Shown here one piece after another: positions 25,424 through 38,030 of a DNA stretch of 62,033 nt. Position 1 is the stretch's first letter. Each line of letters starts with the position of its first letter. Source of the DNA: an uncultured Erysipelotrichaceae bacterium. GTDB taxonomy: Bacteria > Bacillota_I > Bacilli_A > RF39 > UBA660. The position numbers were made by a program, and so were the translations under genes. The notes beneath the pieces were generated by a model, which did no database searches, had not been told where the DNA came from, and worked only from the letters and a program-made list of their open reading frames with translations. Location of the stretch: NCBI GenBank assembly GCA_948444795.1, contig CAOJUX010000004.1, forward strand, positions 1 to 62,033. Reading direction: 5' to 3'.

Positions 25424-27508
25424 ATGAGGTTATTAGATAATTTAAATAAAGAACAATTAGAGGCTGTTTTACATGAAGATGGGCCCTGTTTAGTTATAGC
25501 TGGAGCTGGATCGGGTAAAACTCGTGTACTTACTACTAGAATTGCTAATTTAATTAATAATGGAGTTGATTCTCATAATATTTTGGCTATCACATTTACT
25601 AATAAAGCGGCAAGAGAAATGAAAGAAAGATTATCTTTGCTTGTTCCATCAAATAATGCATTTGTAGGAACCTTTCATTCTTTAGGGCTTAGAATTATAA
25701 GAGAAAATTATATGTATTTAGGTCTTCTAAGAAACTTTACAATTTTGGATAGTGATGATGTACTTACTATTATAAGAAAAATAATGAAAGATTTAGATAT
25801 TTCTAAAGAAGAGTGTGCTCCTTCATATATAAGAAATAGAATATCTTTTATAAAAAATGAAATGATGTCAAATATCGATATAGAGAGATTTTTTAATTCA
25901 GAACCAGAAAAGATCGCAGCTAAGGTATATTTTGAATATAATAAAGTATTAAAGAAAAATAATTCGGTTGATTTTGATGATTTATTATTACTTCCTGTTA
26001 AACTTTTTATGGAAAATAAAAATATACTTTTGAAATATCAAGAAAAGTATAAGTATATTTTAATTGATGAATATCAAGATACTAATGAAGTACAATATAA
26101 AATGTCTAAATTATTATCAGAAAAATATCAAAATTTATTTGTAGTTGGAGATCCAGATCAATCTATATATATGTTTAGAGGAGCTAATTATAAAAATATA
26201 CTAAATTTTGAAAAAGATTACAAGAATGTTAAAGTAATTTCTTTGGTAGAAAATTATCGAAGTACGAAAATGATTTTAGATGCTGCTAATTCTGTTATTA
26301 AAAATAATAAAGATAGAAGTCCAAAAGATTTAAAAAGTAATAAAAATATTGGACTTAAAGTTCAATATATGAGAAGTTATGATGAAAAAAATGAAATAAC
26401 TTTATGTATTTCTGAAATAAAAAAATTATTACTTGATGGATATAATTATAGCGATATAGCTATATTTTATCGTACAAATGGGCAAGCTAGAATTGTAGAG
26501 GAAATGTTTTTAAAAGCAAATATTCCTTATAAAGTAGTAGGTAGCTATTATTTTTATCAAAGAAAAGAAATTAAAGATTTACTTTCTTATCTTAGGATAA
26601 TTTCTAATTTTAATGATGATATTAGTTTATCACGTGCTATTAATACTCCAAAAAGAGGTATAGGAGCAACTACTATAAAAAGATTGGAAGATATTGCTAA
26701 AGATGGTAATATTTCTATGTTTGATGCAATTACTAAAGGTAAGGAATTAGAGTTTAAAAATTTGATTTTGGAGCTTAAAAAGGATAGTGAATCTTTATCT
26801 CTTACTGAACTTATAGATGATATTTTAGATAAGTCGGGAATTTTAAAAGAATTAAGATTTATTAATACGTTAGAAAGTGATTTAAGAATAGAAAATTTAA
26901 TGGAATTTAAAAGTATTACATCATCTTTTGAAGAAAGAACAGGAAGTGTTAATTTAGAAGATTTTTTAGAGGAAATTAGTTTAATTGCTGATATTAGTGA
27001 ACATAAAGAAAGTAATGATGAAGTTACTTTGATGACTATTCATAGCGCTAAAGGTTTAGAGTTTGATATTGTGTTCATAATAGGAATGGAAGAAAATATT
27101 TTTCCTCATCAAAATTCTTTAATGGAAGAAGATGGTCTTTCTGAAGAAAGAAGGCTTATGTATGTTGCTATTACTAGGGCAAGAGAAATACTATATCTAT
27201 CTAATGCAAAGAGAAGAATGTTATATGGTAGAGAAAGCTTAAATATGCCAAGTAGATTTATTGATGAAATAAGTGATGATGTAATAGATATTAATGAAAG
27301 AAGTATTAAGGAAGATAAAAAAATCAAAATTAATGAAATGTATAGTGATAATGAAGTAGAATATAAAGTAGGAGATGTTATTTTACATGATAATTATGGT
27401 AGAGGGGTTATTGTAGGTGTTGATAAAATGCTTATTAATGTAGCATTTAATAATAATATTGGTATAAAAAAATTAATGAAAAATCATAAAAGTATAAAAA
27501 AATGTTAG
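25424..27508 (+). CDS. pcrA: ATP-dependent DNA helicase PcrA/UvrD
   Basis: 694 residues, superfamily 1A 3'-5' helicase for repair and replication conflicts. Q motif LDNLNKEQLEAV, Walker A AGAGSGKTR, Walker B YILIDEYQDTN, motif III GDPDQSIYMFRGA, motif IV LVENYRST, motif V VTLMTIHSAKGLEFD and motif VI EERRLMYVAITRAR. The C-terminal tail VGDVILHDNYGRGVIVGVD is the PcrA Tudor-like domain. It is slightly shorter than Bacillus PcrA. It shares an operon with the nucleotidyltransferase and ligA, as pcrA-ligA do in many Firmicutes. Confidence 0.96.
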   Translation: MRLLDNLNKEQLEAVLHEDGPCLVIAGAGSGKTRVLTTRIANLINNGVDSHNILAITFTNKAAREMKERLSLLVPSNNAFVGTFHSLGLRIIRENYMYLGLLRNFTILDSDDVLTIIRKIMKDLDISKEECAPSYIRNRISFIKNEMMSNIDIERFFNSEPEKIAAKVYFEYNKVLKKNNSVDFDDLLLLPVKLFMENKNILLKYQEKYKYILIDEYQDTNEVQYKMSKLLSEKYQNLFVVGDPDQSIYMFRGANYKNILNFEKDYKNVKVISLVENYRSTKMILDAANSVIKNNKDRSPKDLKSNKNIGLKVQYMRSYDEKNEITLCISEIKKLLLDGYNYSDIAIFYRTNGQARIVEEMFLKANIPYKVVGSYYFYQRKEIKDLLSYLRIISNFNDDISLSRAINTPKRGIGATTIKRLEDIAKDGNISMFDAITKGKELEFKNLILELKKDSESLSLTELIDDILDKSGILKELRFINTLESDLRIENLMEFKSITSSFEERTGSVNLEDFLEEISLIADISEHKESNDEVTLMTIHSAKGLEFDIVFIIGMEENIFPHQNSLMEEDGLSEERRLMYVAITRAREILYLSNAKRRMLYGRESLNMPSRFIDEISDDVIDINERSIKEDKKIKINEMYSDNEVEYKVGDVILHDNYGRGVIVGVDKMLINVAFNNNIGIKKLMKNHKSIKKC

Positions 27509-27518
27509 GAGATTTATT

Positions 27519-30455
<2,937 letters not shown>

Positions 30456-30603
30456 TTTATTTATGTTACTTTTTAAGTTGGGCTGATGAGAGTTATTAGA
30501 AAAATATATATTAGAACTAAATGAAAGAAGCGATAATTTAAATTCGAAATATAAAGCGAAATTTAAAAGTTTATCATATATTAAAAATGAATGGAGCAAA
30601 AGT

Positions 30604-30632
30604 TTAGATTCGATATAATTTTGTGGTATAAT
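30604..30632 (+). promoter_or_regulatory. Promoter of the hydrolase-murF-ddl operon
   Basis: TTAGAT, 17 bases, TATAAT preceded by GTGG. Confidence 0.6.
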
Positions 30633-30657
30633 AGATTAGACGTGAGGGAGGAAGCCC

Positions 30658-31386
30658 ATGTTTATTTACGATAATATTAAAATTCATTATTTTTATAAAA
30701 ATAATCAGGCAAAAAAAACAATAGTGTATTTACATGGCTGGGGTCAAAACATTGAAATGATGGAACCCATTGCCAAACCATTTTGTGAAGATCAAAATGT
30801 ATTAATTCTTGATCTCCCAGGATTTGGTTTAAGCGAAGAGCCCAAAAGTGTTTGGAGTTTAGAAGACTATGCAACAATGATTCATGCTTTAATTGAAAAA
30901 TTAAAATGTAAGGAAATTGTATTAATTGGGCATTCTTTTGGTGGGAAAATTGCCATTATCTATGCCTCTTTATATAAAATTTCTAAATTAGTTTTAATTG
31001 CTAGTCCTTATAAAATTTCTGGGAAAAAAGTTTCCTTAAAAGTAAAAATATTAAAGAGGCTAGCAAAAATCCCGATCCTAAAAAATTGGACATTAAAAAT
31101 GAAACAAAAGATGGGGTCAACCGATTATCGTCAGGCAACTCCTAGAATGCGTGATATTTTAGTAAAACATGTAAATACAGATACAACCGAAAATCTAAAA
31201 AAGATAGAGTGCCCGACGATTATTTTGTGGGGAACTAATGATACAGAAGCGGGAATTGAAAATGCCTATGAAATCGAATCTTTTATTCAGGATGCCGCAG
31301 TGATTCCCTTTGTTGGAAGAACCCATTATGTTTATTTAGAAGAACTAAATAAAACTATCAAGATTATAAAGTCTTTTATTCGTTAG
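30658..31386 (+). CDS. Alpha/beta hydrolase
   Basis: 242 residues of the alpha/beta hydrolase fold. The oxyanion loop is VYLHGWGQN, the nucleophile S93 is in IGHSFGG, the acid lies in ILWGTNDTEAG, and the histidine is in GRTHYVY near the C-terminus. No signal peptide. It opens an operon with a MurF-like ligase and Ddl (10-base gap), so a role linked to cell wall building is suggested by context only. Its codons are visibly more GC-rich than those of the two genes after it, a possible sign of transfer. Confidence 0.85.
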   Translation: MFIYDNIKIHYFYKNNQAKKTIVYLHGWGQNIEMMEPIAKPFCEDQNVLILDLPGFGLSEEPKSVWSLEDYATMIHALIEKLKCKEIVLIGHSFGGKIAIIYASLYKISKLVLIASPYKISGKKVSLKVKILKRLAKIPILKNWTLKMKQKMGSTDYRQATPRMRDILVKHVNTDTTENLKKIECPTIILWGTNDTEAGIENAYEIESFIQDAAVIPFVGRTHYVYLEELNKTIKIIKSFIR

Positions 31387-31396
31387 GAGGAAGTTT

Positions 31397-32965
31397 ATGT
31401 GTTTTTGGATTTCTTTAATTCTTTATTTCCTTTATTTATTTTTAAAAACAAGTAAAAATTTACAAATGTTACAACAAAATCGTTATAATCGAGGAAATAA
31501 GTATTTAAAATGGTTAAGAAGTAATTTAAAAAAGAACTATTGGACTTGGGATGTTTTAGGTTTTGTTTTATTCTCATTTAGCAAATCTTCAATTTTAGAT
31601 ATTCTTTTTATGATTTTTTATGGAATTTTACTTTTTCTTTTTATATATGAAAAGAAAAAAAGAGAGACAAAATTACCTTTAAAATTTACAGGAAGAATTA
31701 TTAGGCTTTTCTTTACTATTTTTATTTTTTCTTTAGTTCCTTTTTGGGTGCTTACAAAAAGTGAAATTTTTTGTTACCTTTTATTGTTTCTATTCCTTTA
31801 TTTTAATAATTTAATGGTTGTCTTAGCAAATATAATTAATATTCCTGTTGAAAAACTAATTAAATATTATTTTAAAAGAAAATCAATAAAAAAATTAAAA
31901 AGTTTTTCTGGTTTAGAAGTAATTGGAATTACAGGAAGCTATGGTAAAACAAGCAGTAAAAATATTTTAGGAGATGTTTTAAATATTAAATATAATGCTT
32001 TAAAAAGTCCTGAAAATTACAATACTCCTTTTGGTTTAATGATTACTATCAATGATTATTTAACTAAATATTATGATTATTTTATTGCTGAAATGGGTGC
32101 ATGTAAAAAACACGAAATTAAAGAATTATGTGATTTAGTTTATCCTAAATATGGCATATTAACAAAAATAGGAATTGCTCATTTAGAAACTTTTTTAAGT
32201 ATAGAAAATATAATTAAAACGAAATTTGAACTTATAGAATCTCTACCTAGTGATGGAATAGGGATTTTAAATGCTGATGATGAAAATCAAATAAATTATC
32301 ATTTAGAAAATAATTGTAAAATCATCTGGATAGGTATAGAAAATAAGGAAAAAGCTGATTTATATGCTACAAATATAAAATTGAGTAGTAAAGGAACAAA
32401 ATTTACTGTTTATTTTAAAAAAAAGAAAAAAAGAGTTATATTCGAAACAAAATTATTAGGAGAAGCTAATATTTATAATTTATTATCAGCTATTGCTTTA
32501 GGCAGCAGTTTAGGACTTACTGATAATGAATTAGTTTTAGGCGTTTCAAAAGTAAAACCAGTAGAACATCGTTTAAATATAAAGAAATATTATGATATGT
32601 ATTTAATAGATGATGCATATAATGCAAATATTGATGGTGCCAAAATGGCTCTTGGTGTGTTAAAATTAATGAAAGGAAAAAAAATAGTTATTACTTCGGG
32701 AATTATTGAACTAGGTAATTTACAATATGATATAAATAAAGAATTAGGTAAATTTATAGCAAATTGTACAGATATAGCTATTTTAATTGGAGAAAAACAA
32801 ACAGAACCAATTTATGATGGTTTATTAGAAAAAAAATTTAAAAAAGAAAATATTTATGTTTTTAATTCAATTAAAGAAGGCTTAGCTATTTTACAGTCTT
32901 TAAAAGAAAAAGAAACATATATTTTATTACAAAGTGATTTACCTGATATATTTAATGAAAGTTAG
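31397..32965 (+). CDS. murF: Membrane-anchored MurF-type ligase
   Basis: The enzyme adds D-Ala-D-Ala to UDP-MurNAc-tripeptide. Of 522 residues, the first 150 hold about four membrane helices (2-18, 52-80, 97-116, 120-145), which classic MurF lacks. The ligase part has IGITGSYGKTSSKNIL (P-loop near 180), SPENYNTPFG, AEMGACKKHEI, KIGIAHLETF, VEHRLN and IDDAYNANIDG, all MurF-like. It lies directly before ddl, which makes its substrate, supporting MurF. The membrane anchor may tether ligation to the MraY step; this is inference. Confidence 0.8.
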   Translation: MCFWISLILYFLYLFLKTSKNLQMLQQNRYNRGNKYLKWLRSNLKKNYWTWDVLGFVLFSFSKSSILDILFMIFYGILLFLFIYEKKKRETKLPLKFTGRIIRLFFTIFIFSLVPFWVLTKSEIFCYLLLFLFLYFNNLMVVLANIINIPVEKLIKYYFKRKSIKKLKSFSGLEVIGITGSYGKTSSKNILGDVLNIKYNALKSPENYNTPFGLMITINDYLTKYYDYFIAEMGACKKHEIKELCDLVYPKYGILTKIGIAHLETFLSIENIIKTKFELIESLPSDGIGILNADDENQINYHLENNCKIIWIGIENKEKADLYATNIKLSSKGTKFTVYFKKKKKRVIFETKLLGEANIYNLLSAIALGSSLGLTDNELVLGVSKVKPVEHRLNIKKYYDMYLIDDAYNANIDGAKMALGVLKLMKGKKIVITSGIIELGNLQYDINKELGKFIANCTDIAILIGEKQTEPIYDGLLEKKFKKENIYVFNSIKEGLAILQSLKEKETYILLQSDLPDIFNES

Positions 32966-32976
32966 GAGTGTGTTTA

Positions 32977-34155
32977 ATGAAAACAAAAATTGGAGTTATT
33001 TTTGGGGGATGTTCTGTTGAACATGAAGTAAGTATTATTACAGCAGTACAAGCTATGGAATATATAGATCATGAAAAGTATGAAATAGTTCCTATTTATA
33101 TTGATAAAAAAAGAAGATGGTTTACAGGAGCAAATTTACTTAAAATGGAAAGTTATAAAGATTTAGATAATATTTTTGCAACAGAAGTTTGTTTAATAAA
33201 AAAAGGTTCAGAATTTGTTTTAGTTAAAGCGAAAGGTTTATTAAAAAAAGAAATTAAATCAATTGATTTAGCTTTTCCGATAGTTCATGGAAAAGGTGTT
33301 GAAGATGGATCTCTTTCGGGATTTCTAGAAACTATAGGTATTCCTTATATTGGATGTAGTATGTTAGGTGCTAGTCTTGGGCAAGATAAAGTGGTTCAAA
33401 AACAAGTTTTAAGAAGCGATGATATACCTGTTGTTAATTTTATTTGGTTTTATGAAAGTGAATATTTAAATAATAAAAAAAATATTTTAAAAAATGTAAA
33501 AGATTTAGGATATCCTGTGATAGTTAAACCAGCAAGACTTGGAAGTAGCATTGGAATTACTTATGTTAAAGATGAAAGTGAAATTAGTGAAGCTATTGAA
33601 ACTGCTTGTGAATATGATGAAAAAATTGTTATTGAAGAAGTAGTTCCTAATTTATTAGAAGTAGATTGTGCTGTAATAGGAAATGAAGAAAAAATAGAAA
33701 CTTCTTTGATTGGAGAAATGAATACAAATAATTCTTTCTTAACTTTTGAAGATAAATATTTAAGTGAAGGTGGGGAAAAATCATCTAAATGTGATAATGA
33801 AAGCGGCTTTATAATTCCTGCTAGATTAGATAAAGAAATTGAAAATAAAATTATTGATTTATCGAAAAAGGCTTTTCGAAGTTTAAATTTAAAAGGAATT
33901 ACTAGATTTGATTTTTTAGTTGATAAAGAGAGTAAAAATGTTTATGTCAACGAACCAAATACTATTCCGGGATGTTTAGCTTTTTTCTTCTTTACTCCAA
34001 AAGGAATAACTTATACTAAATTATTAGATGATGTTATCAAAATGACTTTAGATGATTATAAAAAGAATATGAAAAAAACGACTTCTTTTGAATCGAATGT
34101 TTTAAGTACTTTTAATGGCTCTAAAGGTTGTAAAGGAAAATTAATAAAAAAGTAA
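32977..34155 (+). CDS. ddl: D-alanine--D-alanine ligase
   Basis: 392 residues of the ATP-grasp family. IGVIFGGCSVEHEVSI is the N-terminal motif, then AFPIVHGKGVEDGSL, KPARLGSSIGI, RFDFLVD and VNEPNTIPG. FFFFTPKG replaces the usual tryptophan-containing lid residues and is mildly unusual. The 35-residue C-terminal tail (KKTTSFESNVLSTFNGSKGC) is an extension. The ATG at 32977 follows GGAGTG; the GTG at 32968 lies inside that site. The product dipeptide feeds the MurF-like enzyme encoded just upstream. Confidence 0.93.
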   Translation: MKTKIGVIFGGCSVEHEVSIITAVQAMEYIDHEKYEIVPIYIDKKRRWFTGANLLKMESYKDLDNIFATEVCLIKKGSEFVLVKAKGLLKKEIKSIDLAFPIVHGKGVEDGSLSGFLETIGIPYIGCSMLGASLGQDKVVQKQVLRSDDIPVVNFIWFYESEYLNNKKNILKNVKDLGYPVIVKPARLGSSIGITYVKDESEISEAIETACEYDEKIVIEEVVPNLLEVDCAVIGNEEKIETSLIGEMNTNNSFLTFEDKYLSEGGEKSSKCDNESGFIIPARLDKEIENKIIDLSKKAFRSLNLKGITRFDFLVDKESKNVYVNEPNTIPGCLAFFFFTPKGITYTKLLDDVIKMTLDDYKKNMKKTTSFESNVLSTFNGSKGCKGKLIKK

Positions 34156-34254
34156 ATCAAAAAATTTTTTATTAAATAAATAGTTTTTTTAAAATTTACC
34201 CCCCTTTTGGAAAGAAAATGATTATATTCAAATTAAATAGTAAAATAAATATTG

Positions 34255-34293
34255 TTCAAGTTAGTCACATATAGCTGATTACTTGAATTTTTT
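34255..34293 (+). terminator. Terminator of the hydrolase-murF-ddl operon
   Basis: TTCAAGT pairs with ACTTGAA around an inner AGTCA/TGAT pairing, followed by six Ts. The flanking stretch 34156-34394 holds a C6 run (34199-34204) and no gene. Confidence 0.75.
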
Positions 34294-34394
34294 ATATGTA
34301 AAATTTTAAGTAAACTTCATCTGTAAACCTCCTTTTAAAATAATTCCAGTTTTATTTTAAAATAAAGTCTTAAAAAATTTATCGTAATTTGGGC

Positions 34395-34423
34395 TTGATT
34401 TTCATATAATATATTGATATAAT
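34395..34423 (+). promoter_or_regulatory. Main promoter of the ribosomal protein cluster
   Basis: TTGATT, 17 bases, TATAAT. It is the only strong promoter seen upstream of rpsJ. Confidence 0.75.
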
Positions 34424-34429
34424 CTTGGA

Positions 34430-34556
34430 TGTATGACGGCAATGATGTGTGAGGTTGCTGATACGCTAGGCGATGTTGTTAAAACATTCTTTGGTAAATC
34501 AGGTAATTTATACGGAGCTAGTCTATACCCGATATAGGCGAAAGGAGGACATTTAA
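34430..34556 (+). promoter_or_regulatory. 5' leader of the S10 operon
   Basis: About 127 untranslated bases, more GC-rich than nearby intergenic DNA, with GTGTGAGGTTGCTGATACGC, AAATCAGGTAATTTATACGG and AGCTAGTCTATACCC preceding AAAGGAGG. The conserved look and length suggest a structured autoregulatory r-protein leader. I cannot assign a named class. Confidence 0.45.
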
Positions 34557-34865
34557 GTGTCAAAGAGTAAAGTACGTATTAATCTAAAGGCTTATGATAA
34601 TAAAATATTAGATATGGCTGCAGGAAAAATCGTAGATACAGTAAAAAGACTAGGGGGATCTGTAAGTGGACCCATTCCTCTTCCTACTGAAACAGAAAAA
34701 ATTACAGTACTTAGAGCAGTTCACAAATATAAGGATTCAAGAGAGCAATTTGAAAGTCGTACTCATAAAAGACTTATTGATATTAAAGAACCTAGTAAAG
34801 AAATAGTTGATGCTTTAACTCATATTGATATTCCAAGCGGAGTTAACATTGATATTAAATTATAG
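34557..34865 (+). CDS. rpsJ: Ribosomal protein S10
   Basis: 102 residues, 30S subunit head protein and NusE partner in antitermination. [16 protein letters not shown] and [17 protein letters not shown] are diagnostic. Start GTG 6 bases after AAAGGAGGAC. First gene of the S10 cluster. Confidence 0.97.
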   Translation: MSKSKVRINLKAYDNKILDMAAGKIVDTVKRLGGSVSGPIPLPTETEKITVLRAVHKYKDSREQFESRTHKRLIDIKEPSKEIVDALTHIDIPSGVNIDIKL

Positions 34866-34884
34866 TTAAGAAAGGAATTTGAAA

Positions 34885-35643
34885 ATGAAAGGAATCTTAG
34901 GACGTAAAGTTGGGATGACTCAAGTTTTTACTAAGGATGGTAAACTTGTTCCAGTTACTGTAGTTGAGGTAGAGCCTAATACAGTAATGCAAGTTAAAAC
35001 AGTGGAAACTGATGGTTATAATGCTATTCAACTTGGCGTAGTAGACAAAAAAGAAAAGAATGCTAGTAAGTGTTCTGTAGGACATGCTAAAAAGGCAGGT
35101 ACTACACCTAAGCGCTTCTTAAAAGAAATTAGAAATGTTGATGGTTCATATGAAGCTGGTCAAACATTAAGCGCAGATATTTTTGAAGCTGGTGAAATCG
35201 TTGATATTACTGGTACTTCAAAAGGCAAAGGTTTTGCAGGTGTTATTAAAAGACATAATCAAAATCGTGGGCCAATGGGTCATGGATCTCATTATCATAG
35301 AAGACCAGGATCTATGGGAACAATGTTACCTAAAAGAGTTTTAAAGGGTAAAAAATTACCAGGACACATGGGTAATGAAGTAGTTACTATTCAAAATTTA
35401 CAAATAGTTGAAGTAAATACTTTAGATAATTATATTTTAGTAAGTGGAAATGTACCAGGAGCTAAAAATTCATTAGTTTTAATAAAATCAGCTGTTAAAA
35501 ATAACGGCCGTAAAAAAGATATTGATTTAATCACCTATGAAGAAGAAACAGTTGTGGATCAAGTGACTGAAGAAGTAAATACTATAGAAAGCGAAGCTAT
35601 AGAAAATGCAGAAGTTGCAGAACCTGTAGTAGAGCAAGAATAA
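34885..35643 (+). CDS. rplC: Ribosomal protein L3 with acidic C-terminal tail
   Basis: 252 residues; L3 is normally near 210. It has [13 protein letters not shown] at the start and the loop [18 protein letters not shown] that reaches the peptidyl transferase centre. The last 40 residues (from about 212) are acidic, [20 protein letters not shown] and more, an added tail not part of the fold. The ATG at 34885 follows AAAGGAA; a TTG six bases earlier is unlikely. Confidence 0.97.
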   Translation: MKGILGRKVGMTQVFTKDGKLVPVTVVEVEPNTVMQVKTVETDGYNAIQLGVVDKKEKNASKCSVGHAKKAGTTPKRFLKEIRNVDGSYEAGQTLSADIFEAGEIVDITGTSKGKGFAGVIKRHNQNRGPMGHGSHYHRRPGSMGTMLPKRVLKGKKLPGHMGNEVVTIQNLQIVEVNTLDNYILVSGNVPGAKNSLVLIKSAVKNNGRKKDIDLITYEEETVVDQVTEEVNTIESEAIENAEVAEPVVEQE

Positions 35644-35662
35644 CTTATTGGAGGTATTTAAG

Positions 35663-36292
35663 ATGGCAAAAATAGAACTTAAAAATGTTAAAGGTGAAAA
35701 GCTACGTGATATTACAATAAGCGATTCTATATGGAAAATTAAAACTAATGATGACTGCTTAAAGAAAATGATTAAATTACAAGGTTGTGCTGAAAGACAA
35801 GGAACTGCTAAAACAAAAAATAGAAGTGAAGTGTCTGGTGGTGGAAGAAAGCCTTGGAAACAAAAAGGTACAGGACGTGCAAGAGCTGGTTCAATACGTG
35901 CTCCACATTTTAGAGGTGGTGGAATAGCTTTTGGTGTTAATAATAGAGATTATACTTTCAAGATTAATAAGAAAGAAAGAACACTTGCTCTAAAGTCTGC
36001 TTTAACATATAAATTTAAAGAAAAAGAATTAATTGTTATTGATAATATAACTTTAGATAGTTTAAAAACTAGTGAAGTTAAAAATTTATTAAATACTTTT
36101 AATTTAATAGGTAAAGTATTGTTTGTAACCAAAGAAGATAATGAGAATCTTTATATGTCTTCTAGAAATCTTGGATATGCATACCATATACTTGCTGATG
36201 AAATTAATTGTTATGATCTTGTTAATGCTGATTATTTAGTTTGTGATGAGGCGGCAATTAATTTACTAGAGGAGGTTTTAAAAAATGACTAA
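35663..36292 (+). CDS. rplD: Ribosomal protein L4
   Basis: 209 residues. The long loop RKPWKQKGTGRARAGSIRAP lines the exit tunnel. The ATG at 35663 lies 6 bases after GGAGGT; the TTG at 35648 is part of the site's upstream sequence. The stop overlaps rplW by 8 bases. Confidence 0.97.
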   Translation: MAKIELKNVKGEKLRDITISDSIWKIKTNDDCLKKMIKLQGCAERQGTAKTKNRSEVSGGGRKPWKQKGTGRARAGSIRAPHFRGGGIAFGVNNRDYTFKINKKERTLALKSALTYKFKEKELIVIDNITLDSLKTSEVKNLLNTFNLIGKVLFVTKEDNENLYMSSRNLGYAYHILADEINCYDLVNADYLVCDEAAINLLEEVLKND

Positions 36293-36557
36293 TCCAGATA
36301 TTATAATTGCTCCAGTTATTACTGAAAAAAGTGCAAGTAATGCTGAGGCTGGGATCTATACTTTTAAAGTAGTTAAAACTGCTACTAAAACTCAAATTAA
36401 AAATGCTATTGAAAAATGTTTTGATGTTCATGTTGAGAAAATCAATACTCTAGTTACTAAACCTAAAGATAAAAGAGTGGGAAAATATACTGGAAAAACT
36501 AAAACTTATAAGAAAGCAATTGTTAGCCTAAAACAAGGCGAGACAATTGAATTTTAA
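36285..36557 (+). CDS. rplW: Ribosomal protein L23
   Basis: 90 residues, at the tunnel exit where trigger factor and SRP dock. [20 protein letters not shown] is typical. Its AGGAGG site is inside the end of rplD. Confidence 0.97.
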   Translation: MTNPDIIIAPVITEKSASNAEAGIYTFKVVKTATKTQIKNAIEKCFDVHVEKINTLVTKPKDKRVGKYTGKTKTYKKAIVSLKQGETIEF

Positions 36558-36568
36558 GGAGGATTTAT

Positions 36569-37399
36569 ATGGCAATAAGAAAATATAAACCTACGACTAA
36601 TGGCCGTAGAGGAATGTCTACACTTGCAAATAATGAAATCACTGTAAGTACTCCGTTAAAAAGCTTAACAGTCAAAAAAACTAAAACTGGAGGGCGTAAT
36701 AACCAAGGTAAAATATCAGTTCGTCATATTGGTGGTGGAGCTAAACAAAAATATCGTTTAATTGATTTTAAAAGAAATAAATTAAATGTTCCAGGTCGTG
36801 TAGCAACAATTGAGTATGATCCAAATCGTAATGCAAACATAGCACTTATTAGTTATAAAGATGGAGAAAAAAGATATATTATTGCTCCAGCTGGTTTAGA
36901 GGTAGGAACAATAATAGAAGCAGGAGATTCTGCAGATATAAAGGTTGGTAATGCCCTTCCACTTATGGCTATTCCTGTTGGTACAGTTATTCACTGCATA
37001 GAACTTAAACCTGGTCATGGTGCAGAGCTTTGTAGAAGTGCAGGTGCTTCTGCTCAAATACTTGGCCGTGAAGGTAAATACGTTTTAGTAAGACTTCAAT
37101 CAGGTGAAACAAGAAAAGTTTTGGGTACTTGTATGGCTACTATTGGTGTTGTTGGCAATGAAGATTACGAGCTTGTTAATGTTGGGAAGGCTGGTAGAAA
37201 AAGACATATGGGAGTTAAACCAACAAATCGTGGTTCTGTTATGAATCCTAATGATCACCCTCATGGTGGTGGTGAAGGTCGTGCTCCAATTGGTCGTAAG
37301 ACACCAGTTACTCCTTGGGGTAAACCAGCACTTGGATATAAAACAAGAAAAAATAAAAAGGCTTCTAACAAACTTATTGTTAGTAGAAAGAAAAAGTAG
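36569..37399 (+). CDS. rplB: Ribosomal protein L2
   Basis: 276 residues. The core contains [20 protein letters not shown], and the C-terminal [19 protein letters not shown] holds the conserved histidine near the peptidyl transferase centre. Normal length and spacing. Confidence 0.98.
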   Translation: MAIRKYKPTTNGRRGMSTLANNEITVSTPLKSLTVKKTKTGGRNNQGKISVRHIGGGAKQKYRLIDFKRNKLNVPGRVATIEYDPNRNANIALISYKDGEKRYIIAPAGLEVGTIIEAGDSADIKVGNALPLMAIPVGTVIHCIELKPGHGAELCRSAGASAQILGREGKYVLVRLQSGETRKVLGTCMATIGVVGNEDYELVNVGKAGRKRHMGVKPTNRGSVMNPNDHPHGGGEGRAPIGRKTPVTPWGKPALGYKTRKNKKASNKLIVSRKKK

Positions 37400-37408
37400 G
37401 AGGGAATT

Positions 37409-37672
37409 ATGGCAAGAAGTTTAAAAAAAGGTCCTTATGTTTTTGATAGATTACTTAAAAAAGTAGAAGATTTAAATAAGGCAAATAAAAAAGAAGTAAT
37501 TAAAACTTATTCTCGTCGTTCAACAATATTCCCAGATTTTGTTGGCCACACATTTGCGGTACATAATGGTAAAGATTTTATTCCTGTTTATGTAACTGAA
37601 GATATGGTAGGTCATAAATTAGGAGAGTTTGCTGTTACTCGTAAATTCGGTGGACACGCAGGACAAAAGTAG
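37409..37672 (+). CDS. rpsS: Ribosomal protein S19
   Basis: 87 residues. [15 protein letters not shown] and the [20 protein letters not shown] segment identify S19 of the 30S head. Confidence 0.98.
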   Translation: MARSLKKGPYVFDRLLKKVEDLNKANKKEVIKTYSRRSTIFPDFVGHTFAVHNGKDFIPVYVTEDMVGHKLGEFAVTRKFGGHAGQK

Positions 37673-37682
37673 GAGGATTATA

Positions 37683-38030
37683 ATGGAAAGTTATGCAATA
37701 CATAAAAGTGCAATGATAGCTCCAAGAAAAGCAAGAATGACTCTTGACCTTATTCGTGGGAAAGATGTTGCTAGTGCTTTAGCTATCCTTGAAGTTACTA
37801 ATACTAAAGCTAGTCGTTTGATTAAAAAAGTACTTAATAGTGCAATTGCAAATGCTGTTAATAATAATGGTGCTAAAGAAGATGCTTTAGTGGTTAGTGA
37901 ATGTTTTATTAATCCAGGGCCTGTTTATAAAAGAATTAAGTTTGCAAGTCGTGGTAATGTTGATAGAAGAGATAAAAGAACTAGTCATATTACTGTTAAA
38001 GTAAGTGATAATGTAAAGGAGGCAAATTAG
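37683..38030 (+). CDS. rplV: Ribosomal protein L22
   Basis: 115 residues from the ATG that follows AGGAGG; a longer frame into rpsS is not used. IAPRKARMTLDLIRGKDVA and RGNVDRRDKRTSHITV (hairpin of the exit tunnel) are diagnostic. It is directly followed by rpsC with no gap. Confidence 0.97.
   Translation: MESYAIHKSAMIAPRKARMTLDLIRGKDVASALAILEVTNTKASRLIKKVLNSAIANAVNNNGAKEDALVVSECFINPGPVYKRIKFASRGNVDRRDKRTSHITVKVSDNVKEAN

Noticed and set aside
30490..30618. Open frame ELLEKYILELNERSDN before the hydrolase operon
   Set aside because: No start codon or ribosome binding site, and the hydrolase promoter lies in its end.
34320..34350. Minus-strand AGGAGG with a nearby ATG
   Set aside because: The frame stops after four codons.
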